Origin: Chitinophagaceae bacterium
GTDB taxonomy: Bacteria; Bacteroidota; Bacteroidia; Chitinophagales; Chitinophagaceae
Assembly: GCA_023957125.1 (NCBI GenBank)
Contig: JAMLHL010000020.1
Location: forward strand, 24,662 to 88,661
Reading direction: 5' to 3'
Length of the DNA stretch: 64,000 nt
Below, one piece after another: positions 8,722 through 16,693 of this stretch. The notes beneath the pieces were generated by a model that saw only the letters and a list, made by a program, of their open reading frames with translations, had not been told where the DNA came from and searched no databases. Within the stretch, counting starts at the first letter, position 1, and each line of letters begins with the position of its first letter. A program made the translations under genes and the position numbers.

Positions 8722-9558
8722 TCATTTCACCACAAACGTCTCCCAGCCGTCATATTTCCCCGAATAATGCAAAGCCAGTTTCCAGAGAAACAGGCTCACT
8801 TTATTAATGCTGTTAAAATCTATCTTATCCGTTCTGGATATCTGCAAACTATAAGGATAGTCTTTAACGCCTATTTCCTTATCGGCCTTTTCCACCACGT
8901 ATCCGCTGTCCTGCACCACGCCCGCAAAACTTTTCCTTCCTGCTTCGGTTCTGAAAAAGATCAGGTGGCTTACGGTCCGGGGAGCCGTTAGCTGGTCGCC
9001 CTTTTCCTGGAGCGCTTCTACCATCCTCCTGTTTTTTATACGTTCCAGTTCTTCTGAAGTAGGATATAATACATTGAAATAATTGCTGAAATCGGGGTCT
9101 GCTTTAACGAGAATCGTCCAGCGATAAAGAGGAAAAGATTGTAACGCCGTTGTTATGTGCATTTTACAATCAGAAGTGTCGTTGCTGTAAAAATAATAAT
9201 CCCGCTTACCCTGTTGGGTAAAACGCCCGGCATATTGAGCGCTTAAAGACGAGATCAAACCGTTTACCAGGTTGTTTTCAATGCTGTCTAAGGACCTCAT
9301 CTCATTTTTTCCCGGCATCCCATCGCGCAACGGCTGCTTCAATATCACCCGCACGATCATCACATTTTTTTTTGTTTTTGCTTCCGGAGCGTTAACAAAA
9401 TCAAGGTCCACCATAACGGATACGGGCCTTTGATCCACTTCCATTATATAAGTATCCCAATCGCCCTTGTATTGTTGGGCAATAGTTCGGGTTACCATTA
9501 TACAGGTGGATAAAAAAAGAAGCATTTCTTTCATAAACCGGACAGCTAACTTCTTCAA
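8722..9558 (-). CDS. Exported protein with DUF695 and RraB-like domains
   Basis: The protein has 278 residues and an N-terminal hydrophobic segment (about 11-27, ending TIAQQ) that looks like a cleavable signal peptide. Residues ~30-165 match the DUF695 pattern, opening with a GDWDTYI-like strand and ending at LYRWTILVKAD. Residues ~190-275 match RraB/ribonuclease-activity-regulator-B domains: LIFFRTEAGRKSFAGVV, GYVVEKADKE, then PYSLQISRTD and a terminal GWETFVVK. DUF695 and RraB domains are known to be fused. The export signal is odd for an RNase E inhibitor fold, so an RNA-related role is doubtful. Its short upstream gap is divergent with the Nif3-like gene. Confidence 0.75.
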   Translation of the reverse strand: MKKLAVRFMKEMLLFLSTCIMVTRTIAQQYKGDWDTYIMEVDQRPVSVMVDLDFVNAPEAKTKKNVMIVRVILKQPLRDGMPGKNEMRSLDSIENNLVNGLISSLSAQYAGRFTQQGKRDYYFYSNDTSDCKMHITTALQSFPLYRWTILVKADPDFSNYFNVLYPTSEELERIKNRRMVEALQEKGDQLTAPRTVSHLIFFRTEAGRKSFAGVVQDSGYVVEKADKEIGVKDYPYSLQISRTDKIDFNSINKVSLFLWKLALHYSGKYDGWETFVVK

Positions 9559-9611
9559 AACATAATTAGCAGCAAAGTAATGGCTATTTTTATATTCCTA
9601 TTTGAAGAGTT

Positions 9612-10709
9612 ATGAAAATTAAAGACATCATTAACGTTTTGGAAGATACCGCTCCTCCCATGCTGCAGGAATCGTATGATAACGCGGGATTGATAACCGG
9701 CGATGAAGAGCACGATTGTACGGGTATCCTCTGCTCCCTGGATGTTACGGAAGCCGTCATTGAAGAAGCCGTTGGCCGTAAATGCAATTTAATCGTAGCG
9801 CACCATCCTGTTATTTTCAAGGGCGTTAAGCGCATTACCGGGAAAAACTATGTAGAACGAACCCTCATCAAAGCCATTAAGTACGATATAGCCGTATATG
9901 CGATCCATACCAACCTGGATAACCTGCTGGAAGGCGTTAACGGCAGGATAGCCGATCGTTTGGGGTTGGTGAACCGGGAGGCGCTTTTACCCAAACACTC
10001 TTTGCTGGAAAAGCTGTTTACATTCGTTCCATTTGAATATGCGGAAAAAGTACGGGCCGCTTTATTCCAGGCAGGCGCGGGACATATCGGGCATTACAGC
10101 GAATGCAGCTTCAACAGCGAGGGCGAGGGTACTTTCAAAGCCGGGAAAGACACCCACCCGTTTGCAGGCGAAACCGGCAAACTGCATTACGAAAAAGAAA
10201 TTAAGATAGAGGTCATTTTTCCCGCCTGGATAGAAGGGCAACTGATCCGGGCGCTGAAGGCAGCCCATCCTTATGAGGAAGTGGCTTATGATATCATCCG
10301 GCTTGAGAACGCGTATTCCCAAACCGGGTCGGGGCTTATCGGGAAGCTCCCGGAACCCATGGATGAGCGGGCATTTCTGGCCTTATTGAAAGAACAATTT
10401 CACACGGGGGTGATCCGCCATACCCGTTTGACCGGTCGCGGTGTGCAAAAGGTTGCCGTTTGTGGCGGAGCTGGTAGCTTTTTGATTCCCAATGCATTAC
10501 AAAATAATTCGGATTTTTATATCAGCGCAGATATCAAATATCATGAATTTTTTGACGCCGATGACCGGATGGTAATAGCAGACATTGGTCATTTTGAAAG
10601 CGAACAGTTTACGATAGACTTTTTACATGATATTTTGCTTGAAAAATTTCCTACCTTTGCCGTCCTGAAAACAGCAGTAAATACCAATCCGGTATTTTAT
10701 TTTGTCTAA
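9612..10709 (+). CDS. Nif3-like dinuclear metal-centre protein (YbgI/YqfO type)
   Basis: The protein has 365 residues, the long form of the family in which an inserted central domain splits two metal-binding halves. The N-terminal half shows the metal-ligand segment VAHHPVIFKG near residues 62-71 and an AIHTNLDN motif; the C-terminal half shows CGGAGSF, ISADIKYHEFFDA and IADIGHFESE, which supply the remaining His and Glu ligands. Members form hexameric rings and are sometimes annotated as GTP cyclohydrolase I type 2, but their true reaction is unsettled. The gene is followed after 24 bases by the zinc-ribbon protein gene, an arrangement common in Bacteroidota. Confidence 0.92.
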   Translation: MKIKDIINVLEDTAPPMLQESYDNAGLITGDEEHDCTGILCSLDVTEAVIEEAVGRKCNLIVAHHPVIFKGVKRITGKNYVERTLIKAIKYDIAVYAIHTNLDNLLEGVNGRIADRLGLVNREALLPKHSLLEKLFTFVPFEYAEKVRAALFQAGAGHIGHYSECSFNSEGEGTFKAGKDTHPFAGETGKLHYEKEIKIEVIFPAWIEGQLIRALKAAHPYEEVAYDIIRLENAYSQTGSGLIGKLPEPMDERAFLALLKEQFHTGVIRHTRLTGRGVQKVAVCGGAGSFLIPNALQNNSDFYISADIKYHEFFDADDRMVIADIGHFESEQFTIDFLHDILLEKFPTFAVLKTAVNTNPVFYFV

Positions 10710-10733
10710 TTCATAAACCTCATTGCATCATAT

Positions 10734-11489
10734 ATGGCCAACGTAAAAGAATTCTCTGTAGAAGAAAAACTCACTTCACTGGTATCCCTGCAAAAAGCAG
10801 ACTCCAAGCTGGATGAGATCAAAATATTGAAGGGAGAACTTCCGATGGAAGTCCACGACCTGGAAGATGAAATACATGGTTTGCACGCCAGGCAAACCCG
10901 GATTGAGGAAGAGATCAACGGTATCCAGGAATTCATTGAGCAAAAGAAAAATTTGATCAAGGATGCCCAGGCCCTGGTAAAGAAATATGAAAAGCAAAGT
11001 GAAAATGTGAAGAACAACCGGGAATTTGACGCGATCAATAAAGAGATGGAATTGCAAAACCTGGAAATCAAATTATCGGAGAAGCATATCAAGGACGCGA
11101 ATGAAGAAATTGCCGAGAAAGCCCGTTTGCTGGAAAACGCAAAGAAAGCGGTAGCCGGTAAGGAAAGCATCCTGAAACACAAGAAAGGCGAACTGGAAAA
11201 GATCATTGTTGATACGGAAAAGGAAGAAAAGGAATACCAAAAGATAGCGGCTGAAGCCCGTGAAAAAGTAGAATCCCGTTTGCTGACTTCCTACGAAAGG
11301 ATTCGCAGCAGCTACCGCAACGGACTGGCCATTGTACCTGTGGACAGAGACGCCTGCGGAGGCTGCTTTAACGCTATCCCGCCACAAAGACAAAGCGAGA
11401 TCCGCCAGCACAAAAAGATCATCATATGCGAAAACTGCGGCCGTATCCTGATAGATGAAGAACTCTACCACGGTACGGAATTGGTATAA
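10734..11489 (+). CDS. Coiled-coil protein with C4 zinc ribbon (CdsZ/zf-RING_7 type)
   Basis: Residues ~10-185 are almost wholly charged heptad-like helix, predicting a long antiparallel coiled coil. The C terminus carries two CxxC pairs, DACGGCFNAIPP and IICENCGRILID, which make a zinc ribbon. This is the family widely annotated as 'C4-type zinc ribbon domain-containing protein'; suggested roles involve nucleic-acid or translation-related binding but are not firmly established. It sits directly behind the Nif3-like gene and is followed by a clear terminator, so the pair forms one unit. Confidence 0.88.
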   Translation: MANVKEFSVEEKLTSLVSLQKADSKLDEIKILKGELPMEVHDLEDEIHGLHARQTRIEEEINGIQEFIEQKKNLIKDAQALVKKYEKQSENVKNNREFDAINKEMELQNLEIKLSEKHIKDANEEIAEKARLLENAKKAVAGKESILKHKKGELEKIIVDTEKEEKEYQKIAAEAREKVESRLLTSYERIRSSYRNGLAIVPVDRDACGGCFNAIPPQRQSEIRQHKKIIICENCGRILIDEELYHGTELV

Positions 11490-11513
11490 CATATTCGATT
11501 TTATCAAGAAAAG

Positions 11514-11540
11514 AAAGTCGCCGCAACGGTGACTTTTTTT
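11514..11540 (+). terminator. Intrinsic terminator after the zinc-ribbon gene
   Basis: AAAGTCGCCG pairs with CGGTGACTTT (one G-T mismatch) around a short loop and is followed by a run of T. It ends the Nif3/zinc-ribbon unit. Confidence 0.8.
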
Positions 11541-11604
11541 TATGCGATCACATGCCCTAAAAAACTTATTCGCTCCCTTCAAATCCCCAATCTCAAATCT
11601 TACC

Positions 11605-11612
11605 TACATTTG
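11605..11612 (+). promoter_or_regulatory. Probable -7 element for the DUF3467 gene
   Basis: TACATTTG matches TAnnTTTG and lies 14 bases before the ATG at 11627, so the leader would be under about 10 bases. No convincing -33 box. Confidence 0.5.
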
Positions 11613-11626
11613 CCGAAACAATCGTT

Positions 11627-11935
11627 ATGGCCGAACAGCAACCCAATCAGCTCAATATCGAAATCTCAGAAGAAATAGCAGAAGGCATCTATGCTAACCT
11701 TGCTATCATTACGCACAGCCATGCAGAATTTGTAGTGGACTTTGTAAATGTAATGCCCGGCACTCCAAAAAGTAAAGTAAAATCGAGGATCATCCTCACG
11801 CCGCAACATGCCAAACGCTTTATGAAAGCGATGGTGGACAATATAAAACGATTTGAAGCCGCCAACGGGCCTATCCAGGATATCGAAGAAATACAAATTC
11901 CCCTGAATTTCGGAGGACCTACCGCACAGGCATAA
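11627..11935 (+). CDS. DUF3467 domain protein
   Basis: The protein has 102 residues with no signal peptide. The DUF3467 pattern is clear: LNIEISEEIAEGIYANLAII, HSHAEFVVDFVNVMPG, then a basic KSRIILTPQHAKRFM segment and a short tail. Members are small conserved bacterial and archaeal proteins of unknown function. It is a single-gene unit here. Confidence 0.9.
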   Translation: MAEQQPNQLNIEISEEIAEGIYANLAIITHSHAEFVVDFVNVMPGTPKSKVKSRIILTPQHAKRFMKAMVDNIKRFEAANGPIQDIEEIQIPLNFGGPTAQA

Positions 11936-11955
11936 AGCAGGATCGGGTAAGCAGC

Positions 11956-12020
11956 TCACAGATTGCACCGATGGTCACAGCTACCCTCCCCATCTGTGCA
12001 AATCCGCGGCATCCGGGAGA
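11956..12020. repeat. Dispersed intergenic repeat, 'CACAGAT ... ATCTGTGCAAATCCG' type
   Basis: CACAGAT (11957-11963) and ATCTGTG (11992-11998) form a 7-base inverted repeat followed by CAAATCCGCGGCATCC. From general knowledge this resembles a widespread Bacteroidota intergenic repeat. It sits between the convergent DUF3467 and aminotransferase genes, so it may fold as a bidirectional terminator. Confidence 0.5.
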
Positions 12021-12029
12021 AACACCGCG

Positions 12030-13223
12030 TCATACCAGTTGATTGTAAATTTCAAGGGCTTTTTGAAGACAATCCATCGCCTTGTTGATATCTTCCCTAT
12101 TGATCACATAGGCCAATCGTACTTCCTGCCTCCCCAGTCCTCCAGTTGTGTAAAAGCCGCTGCCCGGCGCCATCATCAGGGTCTGACCTTCATAAGAAAA
12201 AGATTCCAGCAGCCATTGGCAAAACCGTTCGGTATCATCCACCGGCAGTCGGGCCATGGCATAAAAAGCGCCGCCGGGAGAAGGGCAAAATACGCCCGGC
12301 ATTTTATTAAGACGCTGCACCAACGCATCTCTCCTGGAACAGTATTCCACTTTGGTAGCTTCAAAATAATCCTGTGGTAAATCCAGGGCTGCCTCACCGG
12401 CAATCTGCCCGAACGTAGGCGGGCTCAACCGGGCCTGGGCAAACTTCAAAGCCGTGTCCAGCACCTGTTTGTTTTTGGTGATAAGCGCGCCAATCCTCGC
12501 CCCGCAGGAACTGTATCGTTTTGAAATGGTATCCAGCAACACCACATTTTCTTCTATCCCTTCCAGTTGCATCGTACTGAAATGGGCGCCGGTATAACAA
12601 AATTCACGATAGGCCTCATCTGCAAACAAATACAGATGATGCCTATGCACCATAGCTTTCAAAGTTTCCAATTCATCCCTGCTGTACAAATAGCCGGTGG
12701 GATTATTAGGATTACAGATCATGACGGCCTTGGTCCGGGATGTTATCTTTTCTTCCAAAGCGCTGATGGGAGGCAGCGCAAAGCCATCTTCAATAAAGGA
12801 GGTAACCGGGATTATTTTAACGCCCGCCGCTACGGCAAACCCGTTGTAGTTGGCGTAAAAAGGCTCCGGAACGATCATCTCATCTCCCGGGTCCATACAG
12901 CTCAGCATAGCAAACAATATGGCTTCGGATCCGCCGGTGGTAATCAAAATCTGCGTATGGTCTATATGTATATCCGCTTTGCGATAATAGTCCACCAACT
13001 TCCTGCGATAGCTTTCATTCCCGGCGCTGTGGCTATAGGCCAGTATTTTAAAATCGGAACGGCGAACCGCTTCCAGCATAGGCGCGGGAGTTTCAATATC
13101 AGGCTGCCCGATATTGAGGTAATGCACCTTCACTCCTCTTTTTTGCGCGTCCTCGGCAAAAGGAACCAGCTTCCTGATGGGCGATGCCGGCATTAAATGC
13201 CCCCTGGTACTAACAGATAACAT
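12030..13223 (-). CDS. Fold-type I PLP-dependent aminotransferase (AspC-like, class I/II)
   Basis: The protein has 397 residues with the hallmarks of class I/II aminotransferases: YLNIGQPDIETP near 36-47, a cofactor-binding TTGGSEAI, the ICNPNNPTGYLY loop, LFADEAYREF, and the Schiff-base Lys in LLDTISKRYSSCGARIG. The N terminus MLSVSTRGHLMPASPIRKL is typical for the Bacteroidota subfamily usually annotated as aspartate or aromatic aminotransferase; substrate cannot be told from sequence. A TATCTTTG promoter element ends only 4 bases before the ATG, so the mRNA is probably leaderless. Divergent from folD. Confidence 0.92.
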   Translation of the reverse strand: MLSVSTRGHLMPASPIRKLVPFAEDAQKRGVKVHYLNIGQPDIETPAPMLEAVRRSDFKILAYSHSAGNESYRRKLVDYYRKADIHIDHTQILITTGGSEAILFAMLSCMDPGDEMIVPEPFYANYNGFAVAAGVKIIPVTSFIEDGFALPPISALEEKITSRTKAVMICNPNNPTGYLYSRDELETLKAMVHRHHLYLFADEAYREFCYTGAHFSTMQLEGIEENVVLLDTISKRYSSCGARIGALITKNKQVLDTALKFAQARLSPPTFGQIAGEAALDLPQDYFEATKVEYCSRRDALVQRLNKMPGVFCPSPGGAFYAMARLPVDDTERFCQWLLESFSYEGQTLMMAPGSGFYTTGGLGRQEVRLAYVINREDINKAMDCLQKALEIYNQLV

Positions 13224-13227
13224 ACAA

Positions 13228-13256
13228 CAAAGATAGAGAACGTATTAAAAGACAAA
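13228..13256 (-). promoter_or_regulatory. Promoter of the aminotransferase gene
   Basis: On the minus strand TATCTTTG lies at 13235-13228 and a TTTG box at 13256-13253, spacing 17. The start codon (13223) is 4 bases after the -7 element, at or very near the expected transcription start. Confidence 0.6.
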
Positions 13257-13335
13257 GAAAGTATTAACGGTAGAGAAACAAGAAATGCTGATTGCCCGAT
13301 GATCCTTTTCTTTAACCATATCAACCGATTTCATC

Positions 13336-13366
13336 ATTGTCTTTTCCCTTTTCACCGCTACCTTTG
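13336..13366 (+). promoter_or_regulatory. Promoter of folD
   Basis: ATTG at 13336-13339, 19 bases, then TACCTTTG at 13359-13366. The folD ATG is at 13371, so transcription should start at or within a few bases of the start codon. Confidence 0.7.
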
Positions 13367-13370
13367 CAGA

Positions 13371-14255
13371 ATGCAACTATTAGACGGGAAGCTTGTTGCC
13401 CAGGCGGTAAAAAATGAATTGAAAGCTAAAACAGAAGCCCTGAAAGCGCAGGGCAAAAAGACCCCGCATCTGGCGGCGATATTAATAGGACACGATGGCG
13501 CCTCGGAAACCTATGTGGCTTCCAAAGTAAAAACCTGTGCGGAAATAGGATTCCAATCCACCCTTATCCGTTTTGAAGCGGATATCGGGGAGCAGACCCT
13601 GCTGCAAAAAATAAAAGAGCTGAATGAAGACGAAAATGTTGACGGCATATTGGTACAACTTCCGTTGCCCCGGCATATTCATGAGGAAAAAGTAATCAAT
13701 ACCATTGCTGCTCACAAAGATGTGGACGGATTTCACCCTGCCAACATCGGGAAAATGATCCAGGGACAACCGGCTTATATTCCTGCCACCCCCTTTGGCA
13801 TTTTACTTTTGCTCAGGCACTACAAAATTGAAACGAAAGGATTGCATGCAGTGGTCATAGGACGCAGCAACATTGTAGGACGGCCAATCAGTATCCTGCT
13901 CAGTCAGAATACCCCCACCGGCAATTGCACGGTTACCCTTTGCCATTCGCACACCCGCAATCTGAAAGACCTTTGTCTGCAAGCGGATATAATTGTAGCG
14001 GCGTTAGGCAAACCCGAATTTCTTACCGCCGATATGGTGAAGGAAGGCGCCATTGTAATTGACGTGGGCATCACCCGCGTGGAAGATAAAACCAAAAAGA
14101 AAGGCTATGCCCTCAAAGGAGACGTACAGTTTGAAACGGTAGCGCCTAAATGCAGTTACATAACCCCGGTACCCGGCGGTGTGGGCGCCATGACGATTGC
14201 TGCGCTGATGCAAAATACCTTCCTGGCGGCTGCGAGTGGGGAAGTTAGGGGTTAG
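13371..14255 (+). CDS. folD: Methylenetetrahydrofolate dehydrogenase/cyclohydrolase FolD
   Basis: FolD interconverts 5,10-methylene-THF and 10-formyl-THF with NADP in the cytoplasm. The 294-residue protein shows the signatures AAILIGHDGASETYVASK (catalytic Tyr and Lys), VDGILVQLPLPRHI, DVDGFHP, the nucleotide-binding VVIGRSNIVGRPI, and PVPGGVGAMTIAALM. The open frame extends to 13299, but MQLLDGKLVAQAVK is the normal Bacteroidota N terminus and the promoter sits right in front of it, so I start at 13371. The last residues (AASGEVRG) run into the repeat block that follows. Confidence 0.96.
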   Translation: MQLLDGKLVAQAVKNELKAKTEALKAQGKKTPHLAAILIGHDGASETYVASKVKTCAEIGFQSTLIRFEADIGEQTLLQKIKELNEDENVDGILVQLPLPRHIHEEKVINTIAAHKDVDGFHPANIGKMIQGQPAYIPATPFGILLLLRHYKIETKGLHAVVIGRSNIVGRPISILLSQNTPTGNCTVTLCHSHTRNLKDLCLQADIIVAALGKPEFLTADMVKEGAIVIDVGITRVEDKTKKKGYALKGDVQFETVAPKCSYITPVPGGVGAMTIAALMQNTFLAAASGEVRG

Positions 14256-14258
14256 GGA

Positions 14259-14805
14259 GTTGAAAAACCTGACAGGTTGGGTTCTTATCCAATCTAAATT
14301 ATATACTCAGCAGGCAGGGATATGAAGCAGTTAAACCTGTCAGGTTATAGTTGAGTAGTTTGGAGTTTTTAGTTTTTAGTTTGAAGTTGGGGGTTGGTTA
14401 GTCGGAGTTGAAAAACCTGACAGGTTGGGTTCTTATCCAATCTAAATTATATACTCAGCAGGCAGGGATATGAAGCAGTTAAACCTGTCAGATTATAGTT
14501 GAGCAGTTTGGAGTTTTTAGTTTTATTGGGGTGTAGTCGGTTGAAAACCTGACAGGTTGGGTTCTTATCAATCTAAATTATACTCAGCAGCAGGGATATG
14601 AAGCATTAACCTGTCAGGTTATAGTTGAGCAGTTTGGAGTTTTTAGTTTGAAGTTTTAGTTTGAAGTTGGGGGTTGGTTAGTCGGAGTTGAAAAACCTGA
14701 CAGGTTGGGTTCTTATCCAATCTAAATTATATACTCAGCAGGCAGGGATATGAAGCAGTTAAACCTGTCAGGTTATAGTTGAGTAGTTTGGAGTTTTTAG
14801 TTTGG
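14259..14805 (+). repeat. Four-copy tandem array of an 81-bp palindrome-flanked (REPIN-like) unit
   Basis: Each core begins with AACCTGACAGGTT and ends with its reverse complement AACCTGTCAGGTT; each 13-mer is itself palindromic around one base. Cores lie at 14266-14346, 14414-14494, 14546-14620 and 14694-14774, with starts 148, 132 and 148 bases apart. The interiors of copies 1, 2 and 4 look identical; copy 2 has one changed base in its right end; copy 3 has lost six bases in several places. Linkers consist of GTTTGGAGTTTTTAGTTT-like words. The array fills the gap between folD and queE. No transposase is nearby. Confidence 0.9.
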
Positions 14806-14838
14806 TAATTAGTCAGGCATCTGTGATCAACCGGGATA

Positions 14839-15522
14839 TTGGCCGATAAACAAAAGTTGGATTACATATTGAAAGAAACAGACACTATATCATCCGCAGT
14901 ACTTCCGGTTATGGAAGTGTTTTACACATTGCAGGGCGAAGGAAGATACCAGGGACAGGCGGCCTATTTTATCCGTTTGGGAGGATGTGATGTGGGCTGC
15001 GTATGGTGTGATGTAAAGGAAAGCTGGGACGTCAACGCGCATCCCAAAATCTCCGTGGAGAAAATAGTTGCCGGGGCCGTGGAATCCGTTCCGGTGAATA
15101 ACGAACACAGGTTGCACCACCCGCCTATTGCGGTCATTACCGGGGGAGAACCCTTGCTGCATCCTTTAGATGAGTTAACTTCTTCTCTAAAAAAATCCGG
15201 TTTCCGTACCCACCTTGAAACTTCCGGCAGCAGCCCTTTAAGCGGAGATTTTGACTGGATTTGTCTTTCTCCGAAAAAATTCAAAGCGCCTCTTCCCGAA
15301 GTGATCCCGGTGGCGGATGAATTAAAAATTATCATCTACAACAAATCCGACTTCGCCTGGGGAGAGCAATATGCCGCCCAAACCAAACCGGGTTGCCGGC
15401 TGTATCTTCAACCCGAATGGAGTAAGGCAGCCGTGGTTACTCCCATGATCATTGATTATATAAAAGCCCATCCGCAATGGCAGCTCAGTTTGCAGGTGCA
15501 TAAATATGTTCATATTCCCTGA
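14839..15522 (+). CDS. queE: 7-carboxy-7-deazaguanine synthase QueE (radical SAM)
   Basis: QueE converts 6-carboxytetrahydropterin to 7-carboxy-7-deazaguanine in queuosine synthesis. The 227-residue protein has FYTLQGEGRYQGQAAYFIR followed by the cluster motif C50-DVG-C54-VW-C57, ITGGEPLLHP, THLETSGS, and SPKKFKAP, all typical of QueE. The frame has TTG at 14839 as its likely start: the first ATG (14911) would leave only 24 residues unaccounted for but lies inside the conserved LPVMEVFYTLQGEG region. An in-frame stop lies at 14824. The start is 34 bases after the repeat array. No other queuosine gene is in the window. Confidence 0.93.
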   Translation: MADKQKLDYILKETDTISSAVLPVMEVFYTLQGEGRYQGQAAYFIRLGGCDVGCVWCDVKESWDVNAHPKISVEKIVAGAVESVPVNNEHRLHHPPIAVITGGEPLLHPLDELTSSLKKSGFRTHLETSGSSPLSGDFDWICLSPKKFKAPLPEVIPVADELKIIIYNKSDFAWGEQYAAQTKPGCRLYLQPEWSKAAVVTPMIIDYIKAHPQWQLSLQVHKYVHIP

Positions 15523-15564
15523 AAATGCCTGCCCTGACGAATGGAAGGGCCTGCCCTGACGGAT

Positions 15565-15633
15565 AGCAACCTGTCAGGCTGGGTCCTCATGAGCTAAAAG
15601 TCTCTCAACCACAACCTGACAGTTGCTATTTTT
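15565..15633. terminator. Hairpin terminator between queE and ypdA
   Basis: AGCAACCTGTCAGG (15565-15578) pairs with CCTGACAGTTGCT (15615-15627), one base bulged, and ATTTTT follows. It can serve queE. Its arms carry the same AACCTGTCAGG word as the array at 14259-14805. Just before it CCTGCCCTGACG occurs twice (15528 and 15550). Confidence 0.6.
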
Positions 15634-16594
15634 AGGTTTCCTTTTTCACAATGTCCTGCAGGATGGTTCGGGCATGCACTCTTGAGTTTTCTATAAACCA
15701 GCTGTGGGTGTCCATCCCACCACAAACCACCCCGGCGAGATATACATTTTTCATATTGGTTTCCATCGTATCGGGGTTATAATCGGGGTGCAATTTTCCA
15801 TCATCCGATAAATGAATTCCGGCAGACCTCAGAAAATCAAAATCCGGATGGTATCCTGTTGCCGCAATTACATAATCGTTGGGCAGCGTAACCTGCCCAT
15901 CTCCTGTTTCTATCACTACTTCTTTCTCACGGATAGCCGTAATGCCCGCGTTGAAATAGGCTTTTATACTCCCTTCTGCAATCCGGTTTTCAACATCCGG
16001 CTTCTTCCAGTACTTTACCCTCTTTCCTATTCCTTCTCCCCTGATCACCATCGTCACCTCCGCTCCTTTCCGGTAGGTTTCCAACGCAGCGTCCACCGCG
16101 GAATTATTAGCGCCTACCACCACCACCTTACTCATAGCATAGCAATGCGGTTCCCGGTAATAATGGGTAACTTTTGATAATCCTTCGCCCGGGATGTTCA
16201 TGAGCACGGGACTATCGTAAAAACCGGTGGCTATAATAATATACCTGGCCTCATAGTGACACTGATTCGTTTCAACCGCATAATAATTCTCTCTTGCTTC
16301 AATGGCTGTCACCGGCTCCTGCAGGTGGATATTCAGATTATTGGAAACAGTAACACGACGATAATACTCCAGCGCTTCATTTCGGTTAGGCTTAACCGAG
16401 ATAGACACAAAGGGGATTTCTCCTATCTCCAAAAGCTGGGAAGTGGAAAAAAAAGTCATATCATAGGGATAATTGTACAACGAATTGACCAAACATCCTT
16501 TTTCCAGGATGCAATAGGTCAATCCCGCTCTTTGAGCTTCCAGCGCACAGGCTAAGCCTATGGGCCCGCCACCTACTATAATAATATCCGTCAT
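15632..16594 (-). CDS. ypdA: YpdA-type bacillithiol disulfide reductase (NAD(P)/FAD oxidoreductase)
   Basis: The protein has 320 residues and two Rossmann motifs: IIIVGGGPIGLACALEAQ at 4-21 for FAD and VVVGANNSAVDAALE near 165 for NADPH, with an ATG-type IAATGYHPDFDFL motif near the C terminus. The NSLYNYPYDMTFFST segment is typical of the YpdA family, which reduces bacillithiol disulfide to bacillithiol. There is no CxxC, which separates it from thioredoxin reductase. The frame extends to 16636, but MTDIIIVGGGPIG at 16594 is the natural start. A TAACTTTG box lies at 16648-16641. A bacilliredoxin gene at 22595-23011 supports the bacillithiol assignment. Confidence 0.88.
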   Translation of the reverse strand: MTDIIIVGGGPIGLACALEAQRAGLTYCILEKGCLVNSLYNYPYDMTFFSTSQLLEIGEIPFVSISVKPNRNEALEYYRRVTVSNNLNIHLQEPVTAIEARENYYAVETNQCHYEARYIIIATGFYDSPVLMNIPGEGLSKVTHYYREPHCYAMSKVVVVGANNSAVDAALETYRKGAEVTMVIRGEGIGKRVKYWKKPDVENRIAEGSIKAYFNAGITAIREKEVVIETGDGQVTLPNDYVIAATGYHPDFDFLRSAGIHLSDDGKLHPDYNPDTMETNMKNVYLAGVVCGGMDTHSWFIENSRVHARTILQDIVKKET

Positions 16595-16640
16595 GTTTTG
16601 AAAAGATTTGATACATTCTTTAACGCCGGCAAACAACCGG

Positions 16641-16648
16641 CAAAGTTA
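16641..16648 (-). promoter_or_regulatory. -7 element for ypdA
   Basis: TAACTTTG on the minus strand, about 47 bases before the chosen start at 16594. No clear -33 box. Confidence 0.5.
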
Positions 16649-16693
16649 GGAACTGATCCTGATACCTGGTTTTAATTCAAAAAAGAGAACCCA

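Noticed and set aside
8531..8725. 64-codon frame through the 8578-8721 repeat block
   Set aside because: It is a translation of repeated words in another frame, overlapping the real M32 gene end.
14259..14805. CRISPR array
   Set aside because: Both the 'repeat' and the 'spacers' are conserved between units, the unit is ~148 bp, and there are no cas genes.
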